Shown here one piece after another: positions 48,484 through 62,472 of a stretch of 64,000 nt of DNA. The notes beneath the pieces are model-generated. The model did no database searches, was not told where the DNA came from, and saw only the letters and a list, made by a program, of their open reading frames with translations. This stretch comes from Pseudoscleropodium purum (lineage: Eukaryota; Streptophyta; Bryopsida; Hypnales; Brachytheciaceae): assembly GCA_963969395.1 (NCBI GenBank), contig OZ017796.1, positions 5,272,501 through 5,336,500 on the forward strand, in the 5' to 3' direction. The first letter of the stretch is position 1, and every line of letters starts with the position of its first letter. Both the position numbers and the translations under genes were made by a program.

Positions 48484-51400
48484 AGCCTAGACTTTGTCCT
48501 TCCCAAGGTTATACATCAATAATTTTTGTCCCTCCTTTCTCTTATTAAGGTAGGTACACCCAAATGTGCCACTGATCTTAAACTGCCATCTATACTACAT
48601 TTACATCTCTAAAGTCAATTCTATACCTATGTGGAAGAAACACTTTTAGAACCAAACTTTGTTCCTTAATAGCTTTTGCATATAGTATCCAAATGCCATG
48701 TTCTTTAGTGTGTTGGAACCTCCTTTCACTTGCCAACAAGAACATATGAAAATCTAACCAGTCTAATAATAGAAAATAGGCTTAGTAGCAAAAAGTGGTG
48801 GTTTGGGGAGTTCTAACCTTAAATACAAACAAGTGAATTGACATGGATAATTTATTAGTGGAATAAAGGTGACATAGAATTTTATACTTGAATTTGAATG
48901 TATAGTCAAAGTATTTAAGGTGTGCACCTTTGTCCTTGCTATTCTAAGGATATGAACGAGGTGTCAAATAAAAATCTCACAATTTTATAAAAAGATGTTG
49001 GCCTAGCTATACTCTTTTGTTGATTTTTTTTTTTTTTTCCTCCTATATTGGGTAGATGGACAACACAACATGGTGATGGGTCCCCAAGTGTAGTTGGAAA
49101 TCATTTTTGGATAATACTAAGTTGCTAGCTCAATGAAGTCAAAAGCATGGAACTGAGGTGAAGCTTTGAATTTGGAACTTTAGAAATTGGAAGTGTGGCC
49201 ACTATCCGGAACATGTTCCATTTGTTTTTTTCTTCCCAAGAATACTTTGAATTTTTTTCTTCTCTTCTTAGAAGACATTTGTGACCAAATTTCAAATGTT
49301 TGGGGATGTGCAAAGTGCCCAAGAAGGGCCAAATGTACTTCAAATTCTAGACTTGCACAAGGGGGACCTATTAATTATCATGCAAGAATTTATGAATTTT
49401 TTTTCTTAGTGGAAATGTGTCATGTATAGCCCAGAATGCAAGTAGGTCAATCAAATTGTCCAATTCTTAACATCCATACATCATTGACCTACAATATTAT
49501 TAAACATAATTAACTTCATCTAAATAATGGTGAATCTCATATTTTTAGAGATGATTTTAGCAATTTCATCCACCTTTTCTTTTCTTTTTCTAATGTGAAG
49601 GAAATCAATTCAAAAATTAAGTAAAGATTTTGGCAATAATTTGCCAAAAAAACATTACTAACAAAAAGAAATGTAGGATTCAACCACCCTAAAATAAGGT
49701 GTCTAAATTTGACTTCATATTTTGCTAAATTAGTAGGTCATTTGAGGAACTTTTTTAGTTCAACTTGGTTCATTTTTACACTATTATGTGTAATATTCTT
49801 CATTGATTTTGATGATATTAAATATGACCTCATTTGAATTATATTTTTCACAATATGATCAATTGAATTGGTCTTTTTCAAACCAAGAGTTTTTTCTTTT
49901 GGGACTAATAATTGCATGTTTTGTGGCATTTTAGAAAATTTAGATCTCATTGGCATGAGTTGTATAAGTACAAAATTGACTTCAACTTAGAGTGGTGCAA
50001 CACATAATCTTATAGATGAAACATAAGTTATTCATTCAAATGTATATAATTTCATCTAACATGGCAAAATCACATTATTTAGAAGATTTTTCAGGGCTCT
50101 AAGAGCCCATGAGTTATCAACTGTGGGAACTTGACTGTGTAGTGACAGTGCACTAGTTTGATGTGGCCAAGACCTTGCCATGTCATTGTCCAAAAAACAA
50201 AATTTCAATTTTGTTTTAAGTTTTAAGTTTTTTTTTAAAAGTTTTTTTTTTGACAACAATTTGTTCCCTTTGCTTTGGAAAACAGTTGTAAGGGAACATG
50301 CCTAAAATGGGCTTTTAAAGCCCTCCAAAATCTTCTAATGTCTTGTTTTGAAAAAATATGGATGAATGTTATTGGTTTGTCCTTTCAATATGGAGAGTAT
50401 TTTAGATAATGTTCTAATGTTGTTTTTTCCAAAATTGCAACTTGTCAAAACTTGTCACAAGTGTAATCCCTAACCCAATCTCTATCTTTGACCACACATT
50501 GCTCAAAATTGACCTAATGTAGAAATTTACTCAACTAAGACTTTTGTTGGACATTGGCATGTAGAAGTTAGAAGTGCCCATGTGCATATATCATAAATGT
50601 AAAAGTTGAAACAAAAATAAAATAATTATATGAATCTTAATTCCAGAAATTTAAAGATAAAACAAAGAAAGAATCTCAAATGATTGATACAATTGTGAGA
50701 CTAATTTTACGGGTATTATTGCATTTTGCATTTTGCATTTCACATTTATATTATTATAGCTTGATCCCCTCCTAGAAATAATGGCATAGTATTTAAATGA
50801 GATCTCATTCATAAGAGATAACAATAAACCTACAATTAAGAAAGTCACTCATATCCATATGATGATGGTGATGTTTGGTATTTTATAGAACTTTTAAAGA
50901 AAAAATATGATTTATTTTGTTAACATGATGTTGTAAATAAGGAAGCTTTAATTTGTGTATTCTTCTCTACACAACAATAATTTCTTTGATTAAAAAAACA
51001 AAACATTTTTGTAATCTTTTTGTAATAAAGTGAATATTTGAAGTCAAAATTTGAGGAACTTTAAAGATTCAAATAAACAAAATCAAGTTGTTCTACCTTA
51101 CCTATATGGACAAATCAAATCCCATAAGGTTTTACAACTTATATTCAATTGTATTTATATTAGTGAGGGAGTAAATTTAGTATTACCTACAAAATTATAT
51201 TTTTGTAGTTTGATACAATACAATAATATCTTAGCCTTCACTAATTCAATTATTTGCAAATGAAATTAATGTTATATATATTTCTAAGTTAAATTAGTAT
51301 AGTTAATTCAAATTTTATTAGAAAAATTTGGTGGATTTTTTATAAAGCAGTTGATCAAAAGAAAAATCTGCAATAATAATAAATTGTACAAACTAAATTC

Positions 51401-52120
51401 AATCATTCAATTTTCAAAAGTAAAAGAACTTCATTAAAGAAGTAAGAGGAGGGAAAATGGCACTTAATCCAACCAACTTTTAATCAAACCAAAAAAGAAG
51501 GTTTTTTCCTAGCCCAAAGAGAGGCCACTAGAACAAGAAGAATTTTTTTGTAGTTTCCATAGGAGACAAATAAAAAAATGGATGATATATGATGAATTTG
51601 AAGGCTATATGGCATGGTCCCATGGCCCCACTAGAGAAATTTTTGTGAATAGGTCAAACTTCATACACATTAGAATCCAAAGGACCTTGAATTTTTTTCT
51701 TTGGTGGAGGAAACTAGTTAGAATTGTCTTGAGATCTCCTTCCATCCATCCTACCACAATCTTTCATATATAATAGATATTTCATTTTTATCTATTAGTT
51801 GAATAAATAAGCTAATGATCTTACAAAGACTTACTAACATTCCACCATGATCTTTCAAGTTTGTGAAATTCTAAAAATACAATCTTGAAATTATAATAAT
51901 CCAAATGCAAAGTAGATTGTCAAAAATGAATTATACCTAAAAAAGCAAGTATTTTCAAAATCAACATTCTCAAATAAAGAATGTTTAGAATATTTGAATT
52001 TATATTTATATAAATCAATGTAAATTTTAGAATAAAGCCAATAAGTACAAAATAAAAGAAATGTTGTTTTGTAAGGACTTTCATCTATACTTCATCATAC
52101 CATTGAGTCTTCATTTTTCT
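48484..52120. other. AT-rich intergenic DNA, no gene supported
   Basis: Short open frames only. Long poly-T and poly-A runs (for example near 49022 and 50222). No recognised element. Confidence 0.6.
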
Positions 52121-53051
52121 TTAATTCCTAAAACACCAAACTACATTTTTTGGCAATATAAAATTTTGGGGTAGGTGTGTGTGACTAGAGATTTCAATGT
52201 TTATGGCCCAAATTTTAATAGATGGTGTGGACAAGGAATATCTTTCATATTCATTAAATTTTAGGACATTTGGAAATATGAATCAAAAGTTATGGCCTAA
52301 TGTGCAGTTTGTTTTTCAATTCAAGTATTCCAAGCATATCTAAAAAAATCATTTTTTTTCCAAAATCCAAATTTGAAATTGGTTTTCTAGATTTATATAT
52401 ACATAGAAATCTTTGAATCATTTCATTTTGATCAATGAGTCAAAAGTTATGAGGTGTTTTAGTTTGCGGGTAGTTATGGATACTCTACTCCAAAATAAAC
52501 TTTGAAGTTTTTTATTGAACTCAATTTTCAATATTTTTGGAAAAAAATTAAAAAATTAAAAGAAGATTTTTTATTACAACATTATCACCATTGGGATTGG
52601 AATTTTTCAATTCCATAAATAAATTTTTAACAATTTAGTATTTTTAATCATTCTCTACATCTTTCTATTTAGTACTATTTTTTCCTATATGTTGTACAAT
52701 TTCAAATGATCTAAACTTTTTTGAGCATGTAGCCAACATGAATTGAAAAATGATACCAAAAAATCACCACCATATTAAACAATTTTTCATACAAATGTGG
52801 CCTTGTGAAGTGCAACTGCTCGATTTTTTGCAAGGACCAAAAAATGATTTTCGTTGCTTCAAATGCTAATATCTTGCAATCTACATCGTGGAAATTTCTG
52901 AAATTTTTTCTTCATCTTTTCAAACTAGTGTAATACAAGATCCTACATTTAAATGTGTCCAAAAATGTCTCTATCCTAAAATTTGAAAATTATACAAGAA
53001 ATGGTAGTTTTGGAGCTGGTGAAAACATAGTCAAAGAACTTTTGGGGTTAA
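52121..53051. mobile_element. TTAA-bounded repeat family, copy D
   Basis: Starts TTAATTCCTAAAACACC and ends ACTTTTGGGGTTAA. It is 931 bases. Shared landmarks include TTTTTTGGCAATATA, TTTTCTAGATTTATATATA, the CATTTTGATCAATGAGTCAA segment, ACATTATCACCATTGGGATT and TACAAGATCCTACATTTAAA. Confidence 0.65.
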
Positions 53052-54800
53052 TCCTAGATTGGCACCTTTCTTGGTCATTAATTTAGACAATACGTAAATC
53101 CTTGTTTGCTCTATTTCAAATATGTTAGCATAGAAAATTAGTCCTAGTTGATTTTCTATATGGTATCAAAGGAATAATTTTGATTAGGAGATGGATGTTC
53201 CTCACAAAGAGCTTTCCAAAGATAGCAATAATGTTATTGGAGGAGGCATGGTCCAAGAGATCTCTCCATAACAAACAAAAACAAAGCAAACGGCAACCTA
53301 GCTTAAGGAATGGATTCAAGTATGGATTGTAAGAAGCAAAACATCTAGTGAGGAAGGCTCAAGCCCAACAAAAAAGATGACATTAGAGAAAAACGGACTC
53401 GTGAGAGAGCTACAAGGTAGTGACATCATGAGCTACTTTTAATGGGCTATGAGAACTAGTTTCAATACAGATATTCTAACAAAATCCTATCTCTACCTTG
53501 TTTGACTTTTGTGCTGCATAAGCATTATTTTTTAATATCGTTTAGTTGTTTTGTCAGGGAAGATTATTGAGTGTCATCCACCAAGGCATTAGTTTGTTTT
53601 GTGGTAAGAATTCTTTATTCTTTCTCATTTCCAAGTCTAATTATGACTATCATTGTTGCTAAGAATGATATTTAGACTTTTGAAACACCACATGTATTGT
53701 TTTTAGATGATCTTATTTTATACTCAATAATGGCATTGAAGACCATGGTGACTATTTTTTCTTAGTAAGCTAAATGACCTTGAGTCTTGGGCTAGCCAAC
53801 TTTGGATAGCTTGCTCCTATTTTGTCGTGGTAGTGACTAAGTTGTTTTTTTTAAATTCTGGCAAGATAGGTATTTCCTTCATTTTTGTTTCTATCATATG
53901 GAGGTTTGCAAGTTTCCATCCATAATAATTATTTTATGTATACTATTGAAGCACAAAATCCAATATTTCAAGCAAAAATTGCATAATTGGGAATGTAAAT
54001 ATTGATAACTAAATGGACCTAAAAATGAAAGTAGGCTTAGTATTGGATATTATGGGATTTGGCCAAGACTTAGACTGCATACATAGTATTAGTACAAGTA
54101 TGTTTTATGCTATTTTTAACCTCTTCACAAAATTTTGATACACTATCTTGTTTGAATTATATTCATGCAATCTTAGTTTGATCAATCAATTCCATCAGTG
54201 AGGCAAACTTGTGGATATAAGCCTAGGAAGCGTGTCCAATGTTGATCATTTCCTGGAGCCATTGGACTGGAATACATGTAGAGAGATTGATGTAAAGATC
54301 TGGCATAAAAACATGAGTATTTAAATAACTCTATAAATTGCAAAGCTAAAATTAAATATATCTTAGTCTTGTCATTTGCAATCTCCAAATACAAGCTAGC
54401 ACTACAAAACTAAGATGAAAAAATGTTGCCAATGACATCTACACTCTGCAATGATCTAGTGTGCAATTGATACTTTATGGTTCTTGTTAGGTTATAATGA
54501 AAATATTTGGCTTCTAAACAAAAAGAAAAACCTGACTATTTGCATCTTATCTGCACAAGAATTTACAACCTACATTGTCAAAATTAATTGAGACCTCAAG
54601 AAAGGTCTAACAATTAAACTTCAATCATAAAAAATCTTCAACTTTAAAGAATAAGGAAGTAAGACATCTACCACTACGCTCTTGTGTTCCTTTTGCCTAT
54701 TCAACTTCCTATTGACACCTCCAAGCTTCAATATGAGGAACGCATATTCCTTTGGTGTTGTATGGCCTATACTAATTTGAACCTCATGTTGGAGGTGTAT
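53052..54800. other. AT-rich intergenic DNA, no gene supported
   Basis: No recognisable coding or repeat structure beyond AT-rich runs. Confidence 0.55.
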
Positions 54801-54802
54801 TA

Positions 54803-57800
54803 ATGTATTATGGGCCAATCGTTGCCAACTGTGAACTGAAGTGCAAGTGGAGGGTTGGCTTCAAGCAGCTCACAAAAGAGGCTGACAAGTCGGACATCTC
54901 TCCTGTATTCCTAGGGCACCCAGTCCTAGCCAACTACTTGCTTCTTTGTGAAATAAAAGTTGGTGTAGAGATTTTGCCGACCAATGTGATACTTGAAAAT
55001 AACACTTAGGAGAGAACCTGTGCATTTGATAATATCAACACCAATAATGGTCTTTGAGGACTACCCTTCATCCATGAGGTCAGAAAAAATAACATCATTA
55101 AGGTCTTTGAATGTAAATAACGTGGGAGTCTGGATCCAATTTTTAGCCAATACAAAGAGATCTAAATATAGTAAAAAGAATAAACCACTTCATTGAGCTA
55201 TGGTAGGACCTTGTTGTTGGCTTGAGAATGGTTTTGAAGTCCAATTGCAGCTTGGCATGAAAACTCTCCAACGTGCTCATGTCAAGGAGTGGCCATGACA
55301 GGGAGCTGAAACTTGGCAATGCAATTTCCTCCAATTGCCCATATAGATAGTGGCCGGTAGGTGGAATGTAAACATATTTGAAGAAAAAGATTGATTGGTC
55401 ATGCAACTTGCAGTGGATATAGTCATGGTGAATTTGCTCTCCAATGTTGGCATGCACTATTACTATGAGCTCCACCATAGATGATGGCTCCACCCAATCT
55501 TCAAAATATGAAGTAAAAAGATCTACATGATAACAAGTGCAACAAATACAACCCACAATGACCTTGTTAGAACTCAAGCCTCAAAGTAACATTCAATTGA
55601 TGTAATGTTGACTATCACGATTGAAAAAAACAACAGACTCGAACAATTTATTGTCTATGCAAATAGGCATTTGCACAAATCAATGTCAATATCTTATACC
55701 ACTGAGGCAATTCATTGATTAAATCACAAATTTGCGACCATGCACATAGTTAGCGCTATATTCAAGTATATTAATCCAAACTAAGCCCATCATTTTTGGC
55801 ACCAAACAAACTCAGTCAAGTTTTTGTTGGCTAAGTAGGAAGATTTCAATATGGCTTGTTATACAAAAGCTACTTGCTTTTTAAGACTTGAAGGAACTCC
55901 TTTGCTTTGTGGGGGACAGTGCCAATGGATTGCATGGGTGTAATTCGTCTCTTTGCAATGATAATGAATACATGCAATGATGCGTTGAGTTTGCAACTTT
56001 GGTGGAAAGGTTGTGTGTAGCAAAGGAGGAAGTTGAAGCAAAATTTGAAGCAAAGAGGGTGGGACGAGCTGATGATAGTTTTTTATTTCAGCACCTTTCA
56101 TCCACATACGAAGATCATTTGCATGATGTAGATACAGCCTACTAAGTGTAGCTCTAAAGGTTAAATGCAGAGATAGACAAACATTGATGTTGAGAATGCA
56201 AGAGCAAGCACCTTACAATAGACAAAACAATTGAAAGCTAACTATCAAATACAGATCAATAATCTAGAGCTCAAGCTTCTCACAACTTAGAATGACTTGG
56301 CCATCTCAAATTTACAAATTGCAAGATTGCAAAGATCTAAGATTGTAGGGCAAAAAAACAAAAAAACAAAAACTTGCAAATTTAACCAAAGGAGGGGACT
56401 AGGCTAAACAAGTAAAGGCACAGCTCAAGTGAGTCCAACAAAAATGCCCTTGTAATTCACTTTCACAATTTTAATGTAAAATTGACGCTAATTGAACCAC
56501 CTATTGTTTTGTTCTAGGGAGCTCCTTCACTTTAAGATAGTCTCTACCATTTACTTGGCTAATACCATTAATGGCACATGCAAGAGACTTTGTGGTGCAA
56601 GCAAAGAGCAAAGTGCTATAGGTGTTGTCTTAAGTGAAATCTTTTAACAAGGCAAGGTGAGGTCCCTTATGGCGGCTCCAAAATTTTGGAAGGTGACCGC
56701 TAGCTTAACAAATGCACACTTCAAAGTGGTAGGTGATATTGTGGATGCTCACAAGATCTTGTCTATTGAAGATGAGAATGGAGTCCTACATGCAGGGTAC
56801 AATAAACTGATTCAAATCATGAAGAATGGTGTCTTCCAAGTTGATAAGAACTTGAATTTTAAGTTCATGCCAATTGATTTTTTGTGTTAGTGTCACAACT
56901 CCCCTTCATGATTTTGCATGTACTTCTTGCATGAATTTGACTTATTCTATGATTGTTGGTGTATTGTTTTTATGGTTGCAAAATTGTGCTTACAATTATT
57001 TTTGTTATATTTGCTTGGGAATTTATAAGTGGGCATGCTTAGAACTGAACTCAATTCCAAGTTGCAAGACTACATAGGCAAATACTTCTATACTAGTAAC
57101 TCATGGGAGGTTCCTGTTAGCCCTAATGAAGATCCAAAGAAGTGTAAATTCCCAACACATCTACACCTTAACCTATGCAACAACTTATTTGTGGATTTGC
57201 TAACTATATAGCAATCAATGGTCAAGCATTACAAGTTCACTATAGAAGGTACTTGACTTTACGTGTCATCCCTTCACTAAACATTATTGACCTTTACTAG
57301 CAAGGTCCTTTTTTCTCCCTACAAGTTAGAAGCTCCTAGTGTCAAATTTATTGTACCAAGATATTGAAGAACATCACTATCCAACAATCCAACAACTATT
57401 AACATGCGTCTAGCCATTGAGGTCCCTAGCATTATAACTAAATTCTCCTCCTAGGTATCTAGGGATAAATTATGCCTCCACTTGGGGGGAGGCAATTGAG
57501 TTGGTTAGTAATATTAATATATTATGTGTCATGCCATTGCATGCAATCCTTTATATTACCATTTGGTCTTTCATTCTTTTAAGTTTACTCAATCTCCATT
57601 CAAATCTGTGCAAAGGTTGGTGTAGGGCCCCTTGTCTTTGTACTCAAGATGGACTAGGCAAAGATAGTGAAGGGACAAAAGTAAGAGCAAATGGCAATTA
57701 CAATCATGAATCAAGCACTTAACAATCCGAATTTGCTCAAGAGTGATCCCAAATTCTTTTCGGTACAATCGGAAAGGGAAATATGGTCTATAGGCATGTT

Positions 57801-58345
57801 TCAAGTTGTGAAAGAGTCACACAAATGTTTAAAGTGGGTTTTAGAACAAACTCATATTCCAGCAGTTATAGATGCTTAGTCATCCGGCAAAAAGTTTGTT
57901 GTAGAGAATGTTGTAGAGTTTTCTGTGGAATGGCATTTGGCTTGTGACATAAAGGTAGTTAAATGCCTACATGGTTTTTTTCATGGTGCCAATTCATGAC
58001 ATTCTTAGATGTACTAATGGTAGAGCAAAGGGGAGAAGCGGCAACTCTCATTATTAAAATCAGTTAAGCCATGGCGGCACAAACAAGCATGGAATGGGGG
58101 GTTGTTTTCAAAATCAATTCAAGCAAAGCCAAGTCGAGGCCTTGATGGGGGCCCAAATGGGGATGACAAATGGGCATTGATTCTCAACATTCCCATCGAG
58201 CATGTTCACTTCTGCACTCTTTATGCAATGTATCGTGGCATTGAAAAAATCATGCACATGCAAATTTCTTATGTTCAACTTATCAAAGACAAGATAGCAG
58301 AAGGAAGCTGTAGTAGCAATGGAAAAGGCATTGTCAAAAGCTAGA
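54803..58345 (+). pseudogene. Decayed coding sequence of an unidentified multicopy family
   Basis: Several plus-strand open pieces read like real protein interrupted by stops and frame changes: 56657-56890 (LTNAHFKVVGDIVDAHKILS), 57029-57211 (YIGKYFYTSNSWEVPVSPNE), 57691-57879 (SVQSEREIWSIGMFQVVKES) and 58102-58344 (GLDGGPNGDDKWALILNIPI, then VHFCTLYAMYRGIEK). The opposite strand has one 144-residue open frame at 55143-55577, so orientation of that part is uncertain. I do not recognise the family with confidence. Composition and decay suggest a dead transposon gene or a pseudogene. Exact limits are not known. Confidence 0.35.
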
Positions 58346-61300
58346 CTTTGTAGTGGATTTGTTGTTCTAACGTGAGACCCAAAGTTGTTAGGAGCAAATT
58401 CTAACATGTCGTCCAAGTTCTTGTTTAATGGCTCCAAATGCCGGAAGATGTTTTAACATTTGACATAGTGTGGAAAGACATTTGTGATGCAAAAAGAAAT
58501 AACACAAATCAAGGGCAATTGAAGGTTCAACGCCAAAGGTATGGTTGGCATTCACAAAATTCTTGCCATATTTTCAATGTATGAGTAAGCCTTGTCAAAA
58601 AACGACATTTGGCTTTTTCTTGAGTACAACACAATGAAGGGTTTACAAAGGCATTGTCCAGCGATGGGGCAGAATGTACATGGCATCTTTTGGAGGGGGG
58701 TCTATTATTCATTATATTGTAAGTGCCATTGTTCATTCTCCCTTCACATAAGTGCATTGTTGTTGGTTGAATTGCAAGTTATTGTATTGTCATTGATGTT
58801 TTGCAGTACAACTTATATTAATAATTTTTTATGTGGATTTTGACAATACGTCATAGTGAAGTATAGCTTCTGGTTTGTTATGAAATATGGGAGCATATCA
58901 GTTTGGTCACCCTTGGAGATGGAAAAAAGTCATTATGAGGCAAAAATGACTTACACAAAGCATACCCAACATTTTGGAACTCAACAAAAGCATCTCCCGA
59001 TTGTGTAGACATTCCAATGGTGGTATTGTATGATCCAGGAAAGGGAGTGTAAGTGAGAATAAACTAGGGCACTAGCAAGTAGTCCAATCATAATAGCTAC
59101 TAGGGCACAAATAGAGAAGAGGCGTCAAATTTATCTCTCATTGACAAGAAGTGAAAAGCATGTAGAGTAGCAAAATGGTTGTACTTGGGTTCACTCAAGG
59201 TACCTCTCTCGAGAGTCTCTCCTAACAAATGAAAATAGTGCTGAATGAAGATTTATTTCTAAGGTTTACTTCAGGTGTACAAGTAGAATGGTAGAGGGTT
59301 CAATCTTAATACTTTCTTAATGCAAATGCTTTTTATTTGATGCCACTTATACTCTTTGCAATACTAATAGAAGAAATTGTCTAAATTAGGTCTCAGTATT
59401 GGTATTGAGAAAATGCAACTCATGATCTCATGGATTTTGGGGTAATCTTATTTGTACTTCCTCCAGTAGTGCTTAAAAACAAGTACTCTCTAGTAGAAAA
59501 ATCAATGTCCACAGTGACAAAAAAGTGTTGATTTGGATGTATTGACCTGGACACTACATAGCAAAAAAGTGTTGATTTGGACATGAAAATGAACACTTCT
59601 TTGTTGAGCAAAGTAAAAAAATGTTAATTTGGCAACAAGAAAATGTTCATTTTCACCAATTAAAATTCATAAATTTTAATCTCATAAATCAAAATTATTG
59701 ACCAATGAGAGATTGCCATGTGGCACTTAAAGTTTGAGGGATCAAGGATACAGTGGTGATAATGCTTTTGTTCACTTCTTATTTATTCTTCCTTTGTGGA
59801 GGTATAGGTGGCTTGCACTGCATTTATTGGGATGAAGAGCACTTGTAGAAACTATGGCTTGTGGAATTATTTTTCTAAGTGGTTTGGGATATGCATGTAG
59901 GAAGTTTGACCCAATCCTTGCAATTTTGTGACTTGTCTTGCATTTTTAGGTTTTGTAGGTTTACTTGTCTCTAGAGGTGGTGACTTTATGGTGATATTCT
60001 ATGTCCTTTTCAACACTTCACAGTTGCGTTTGTCCTTGTCTTTTTGTGTGATCAAAACTTGAAGAATACTTATACTTGAATACTCTTGCTTGTTTAGCTA
60101 TCTGTCAGTCATTTGACAATATCTTGACTTTAGGATATGTGGCCATGCTAAAATTTTTAATCAATATTTAAGGCAATTACTTCTAGTATTTCGTCATAAG
60201 TGGCACTTTGTTGCTGTGATTCTAAGTTCGGTTGTAGGAATATGAGAGTGGAACATTATTAGATACCTTTGATATATCTCAAGTATATGAAATTCGCCTC
60301 ATGCAACAATATTGATATTAGGTATCTAACATTTCTGTTCCATGTTAATCAATGATCCGCAAAGTCTGATTCATATTGTAGCCCGTTGATGTGCTGAAAA
60401 TGCTTAACAAGTTTGGATGCAAGAAGATGTAGGCAATACAAAAAAAGACTTGAGAGTAGTACTTGTAGTTACTACTTCTCACACTGAATCTACAGTGGTT
60501 GCTACTTTTGAAAGGTAAATTTATACTGTAGAATATGTTCATTTATTTTCCCATGTTTTTACTTCTATGAATTAGTTTTTTAGATGATTTTGTTTCTATT
60601 TTGCCACTAAGTTGGCTAAATAAATTAGTAATTGGAGGTTTTGATTTAAAAAAATTAAGAGATTGTTATTAGAATCTTCTAATTGGTCATTCATGTTGAA
60701 GAAAATATATTGAAGATAACTATTTCAATGAGATGATTCTGCTCAAATTCTCTTGTAAAATTCTTCAATATGCTACTAGTATATGAGCAAAAGACTATTA
60801 TTTGTGCACAAATTTGAGGGAGTCTTCATCTTTACTTGTGATGTGGTTGAGAAGAAATTGAAACTACTAAAGGTGAGGTCCCTCTCAATTTTGATGTTCA
60901 ATTCTTTTAAGACTATTCTTGGAAATACATACACTCCTAGTTTTAGGCTAGAATGGCTCTACTGTTGACTTTAAATCATTGCAAATTGTTTCTAAGCATT
61001 TTTAATACCAGAATCGTAGCACTCATGTGTGCCACTTATTTTCATTTATGTTCTCCAAAAGGGTGTCTTTGTCGGGTAAGCCTTCTCCTTTCTATAATGT
61101 TGATTGTTTTGGCTATAGCTCTTTGTAACCAATACTACATTTGTTGGCTTATACAGAAGGTAGTAACTTTAGAGTACTCTCCTAGCAATATATTATTTGA
61201 CTTTAAAGGGAACCTTTGGTTGGTGGTGGGGGTTGCTGAAACTATAGTAAAGGGCTTTGAGTTTGTGATAGCTGAGGCCGTAGCTTTTGCACAAATCAGT

Positions 61301-61447
61301 GTTTTTTTTGGTTTTTCGACCACTGTCCACCTAGCTTTAGTTTTGAAAAGTTCCTACTCTAGCTGGCTCCTCTTTTTTTTGGGTAGTTTTGGGTGGACCC
61401 AGAATAAGAAATTTTGAAGTTTGATGGCCTTTTATTTGGGGGAGGTA
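58346..61447. other. Intergenic, no gene supported
   Basis: A 154-residue plus-strand open frame at 60953-61417 is hydrophobic but shows no motif and no supporting exon structure. A GTGTTGATTTGG motif repeats at about 59525 and 59569. Otherwise nothing recognised. Confidence 0.5.
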
Positions 61448-61640
61448 GTATAAACATTGGCATTATCTCATTTGGAAATGAAGTTCATTTGGCATGTAGG
61501 CAAGCAATTCTGGACTCATTTAGGCAATGCTAAGAAATTGGCAATATAAACATTGGCATTAACTCAATTGGAATGAAGTTGATTAGGCAAGCAAGCAAGC
61601 AATTTGGTGGTCATTTAGGCAATGCTAGAAATTACAAAAT
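61448..61640. repeat. Tandem duplication, unit about 95 bases
   Basis: Two direct copies, about 61449-61546 and 61547-61635, share TATAAACATTGGCATTA, the GGCAAGCAA segment and CATTTAGGCAATGCTA. They differ by small indels and point changes. Confidence 0.75.
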
Positions 61641-61855
61641 GAATTGTTAGGCATGACCTTCAAGAAAAAGAAAGTGCCATTGGCTTCATTGCAATAAGAG
61701 TTTTCTGTCAAATGAATATATATATTGATGGAAGAATACACAAGTAGACAAGTATAATGCTTGATCAAATGAGAACTAAAGACAAATCATCTAAAACCTG
61801 CAATTTTATACATGGAATAAACATCATGGTCTTTAGAGGAGTGGACCTATATAAC

Positions 61856-62215
61856 AAGAAACATAGTTTTCTAGTTTGGAGATGAAATTGGAAAACAACA
61901 CACGCACTCTGATGCCCAAATAAGCAAGTGGAAAATTGGAAATTTTATAAGCCAAAATTAGTGAAAATAAAGAAATTTTACCAATGATTTTGGATACAAC
62001 AAAGTCCACAAGCTGTACAATTTTAAACCTAGTTTTGGGGTTTGAGGATGAACCTACAAAACAAACATATACACTTTGACACCCAAGTAAGAAAGTGGAA
62101 GATTGCAAAACTTGCAAGCCAAATTTTGTAACAGTCAAGAGAGCTTACCAATGATTTGTGAGAAAACAAAGTACGCATTATGCAAGCTATACAACCTATA
62201 TCCAAATGGAAGCAC
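61856..62215. repeat. Diverged tandem duplication, unit about 180 bases
   Basis: Two direct copies (about 61866-62030 and 62031-62215) share AAAACAA-CA-AC-CT-TGA-CCCAA, then AAGTGGAA, ATTGCAAA-like, AAGCCAAA and TTACCAATGATTT in the same order. It lies just downstream of the hAT-like pseudogene (minus strand). Confidence 0.55.
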
Positions 62216-62472
62216 TCATTGTTTAGCAAGTTAGAAACCCAACACATAGTAAAAGAATAAAAAGGTTCCATTGAATAAAAATGATGTACAAGGAAAATTC
62301 TATAACCACACAAGGATGATAGAAACAAGAGGGCATATGTAAAGACAATCCTAAGGTAGAACACACTACAAAATGAATTACTAATCATGGATGATGTAAA
62401 CATCATACTCACCATAGGTACTCCCATGGAAGCTAATTGGAAAGAATACTATCCTAGAACTCCATAGTATTG

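Noticed and set aside
60953..61417. 154-residue hydrophobic open frame on the plus strand
   Set aside because: No motif, no splice context and AT-rich low-complexity composition; probably chance.
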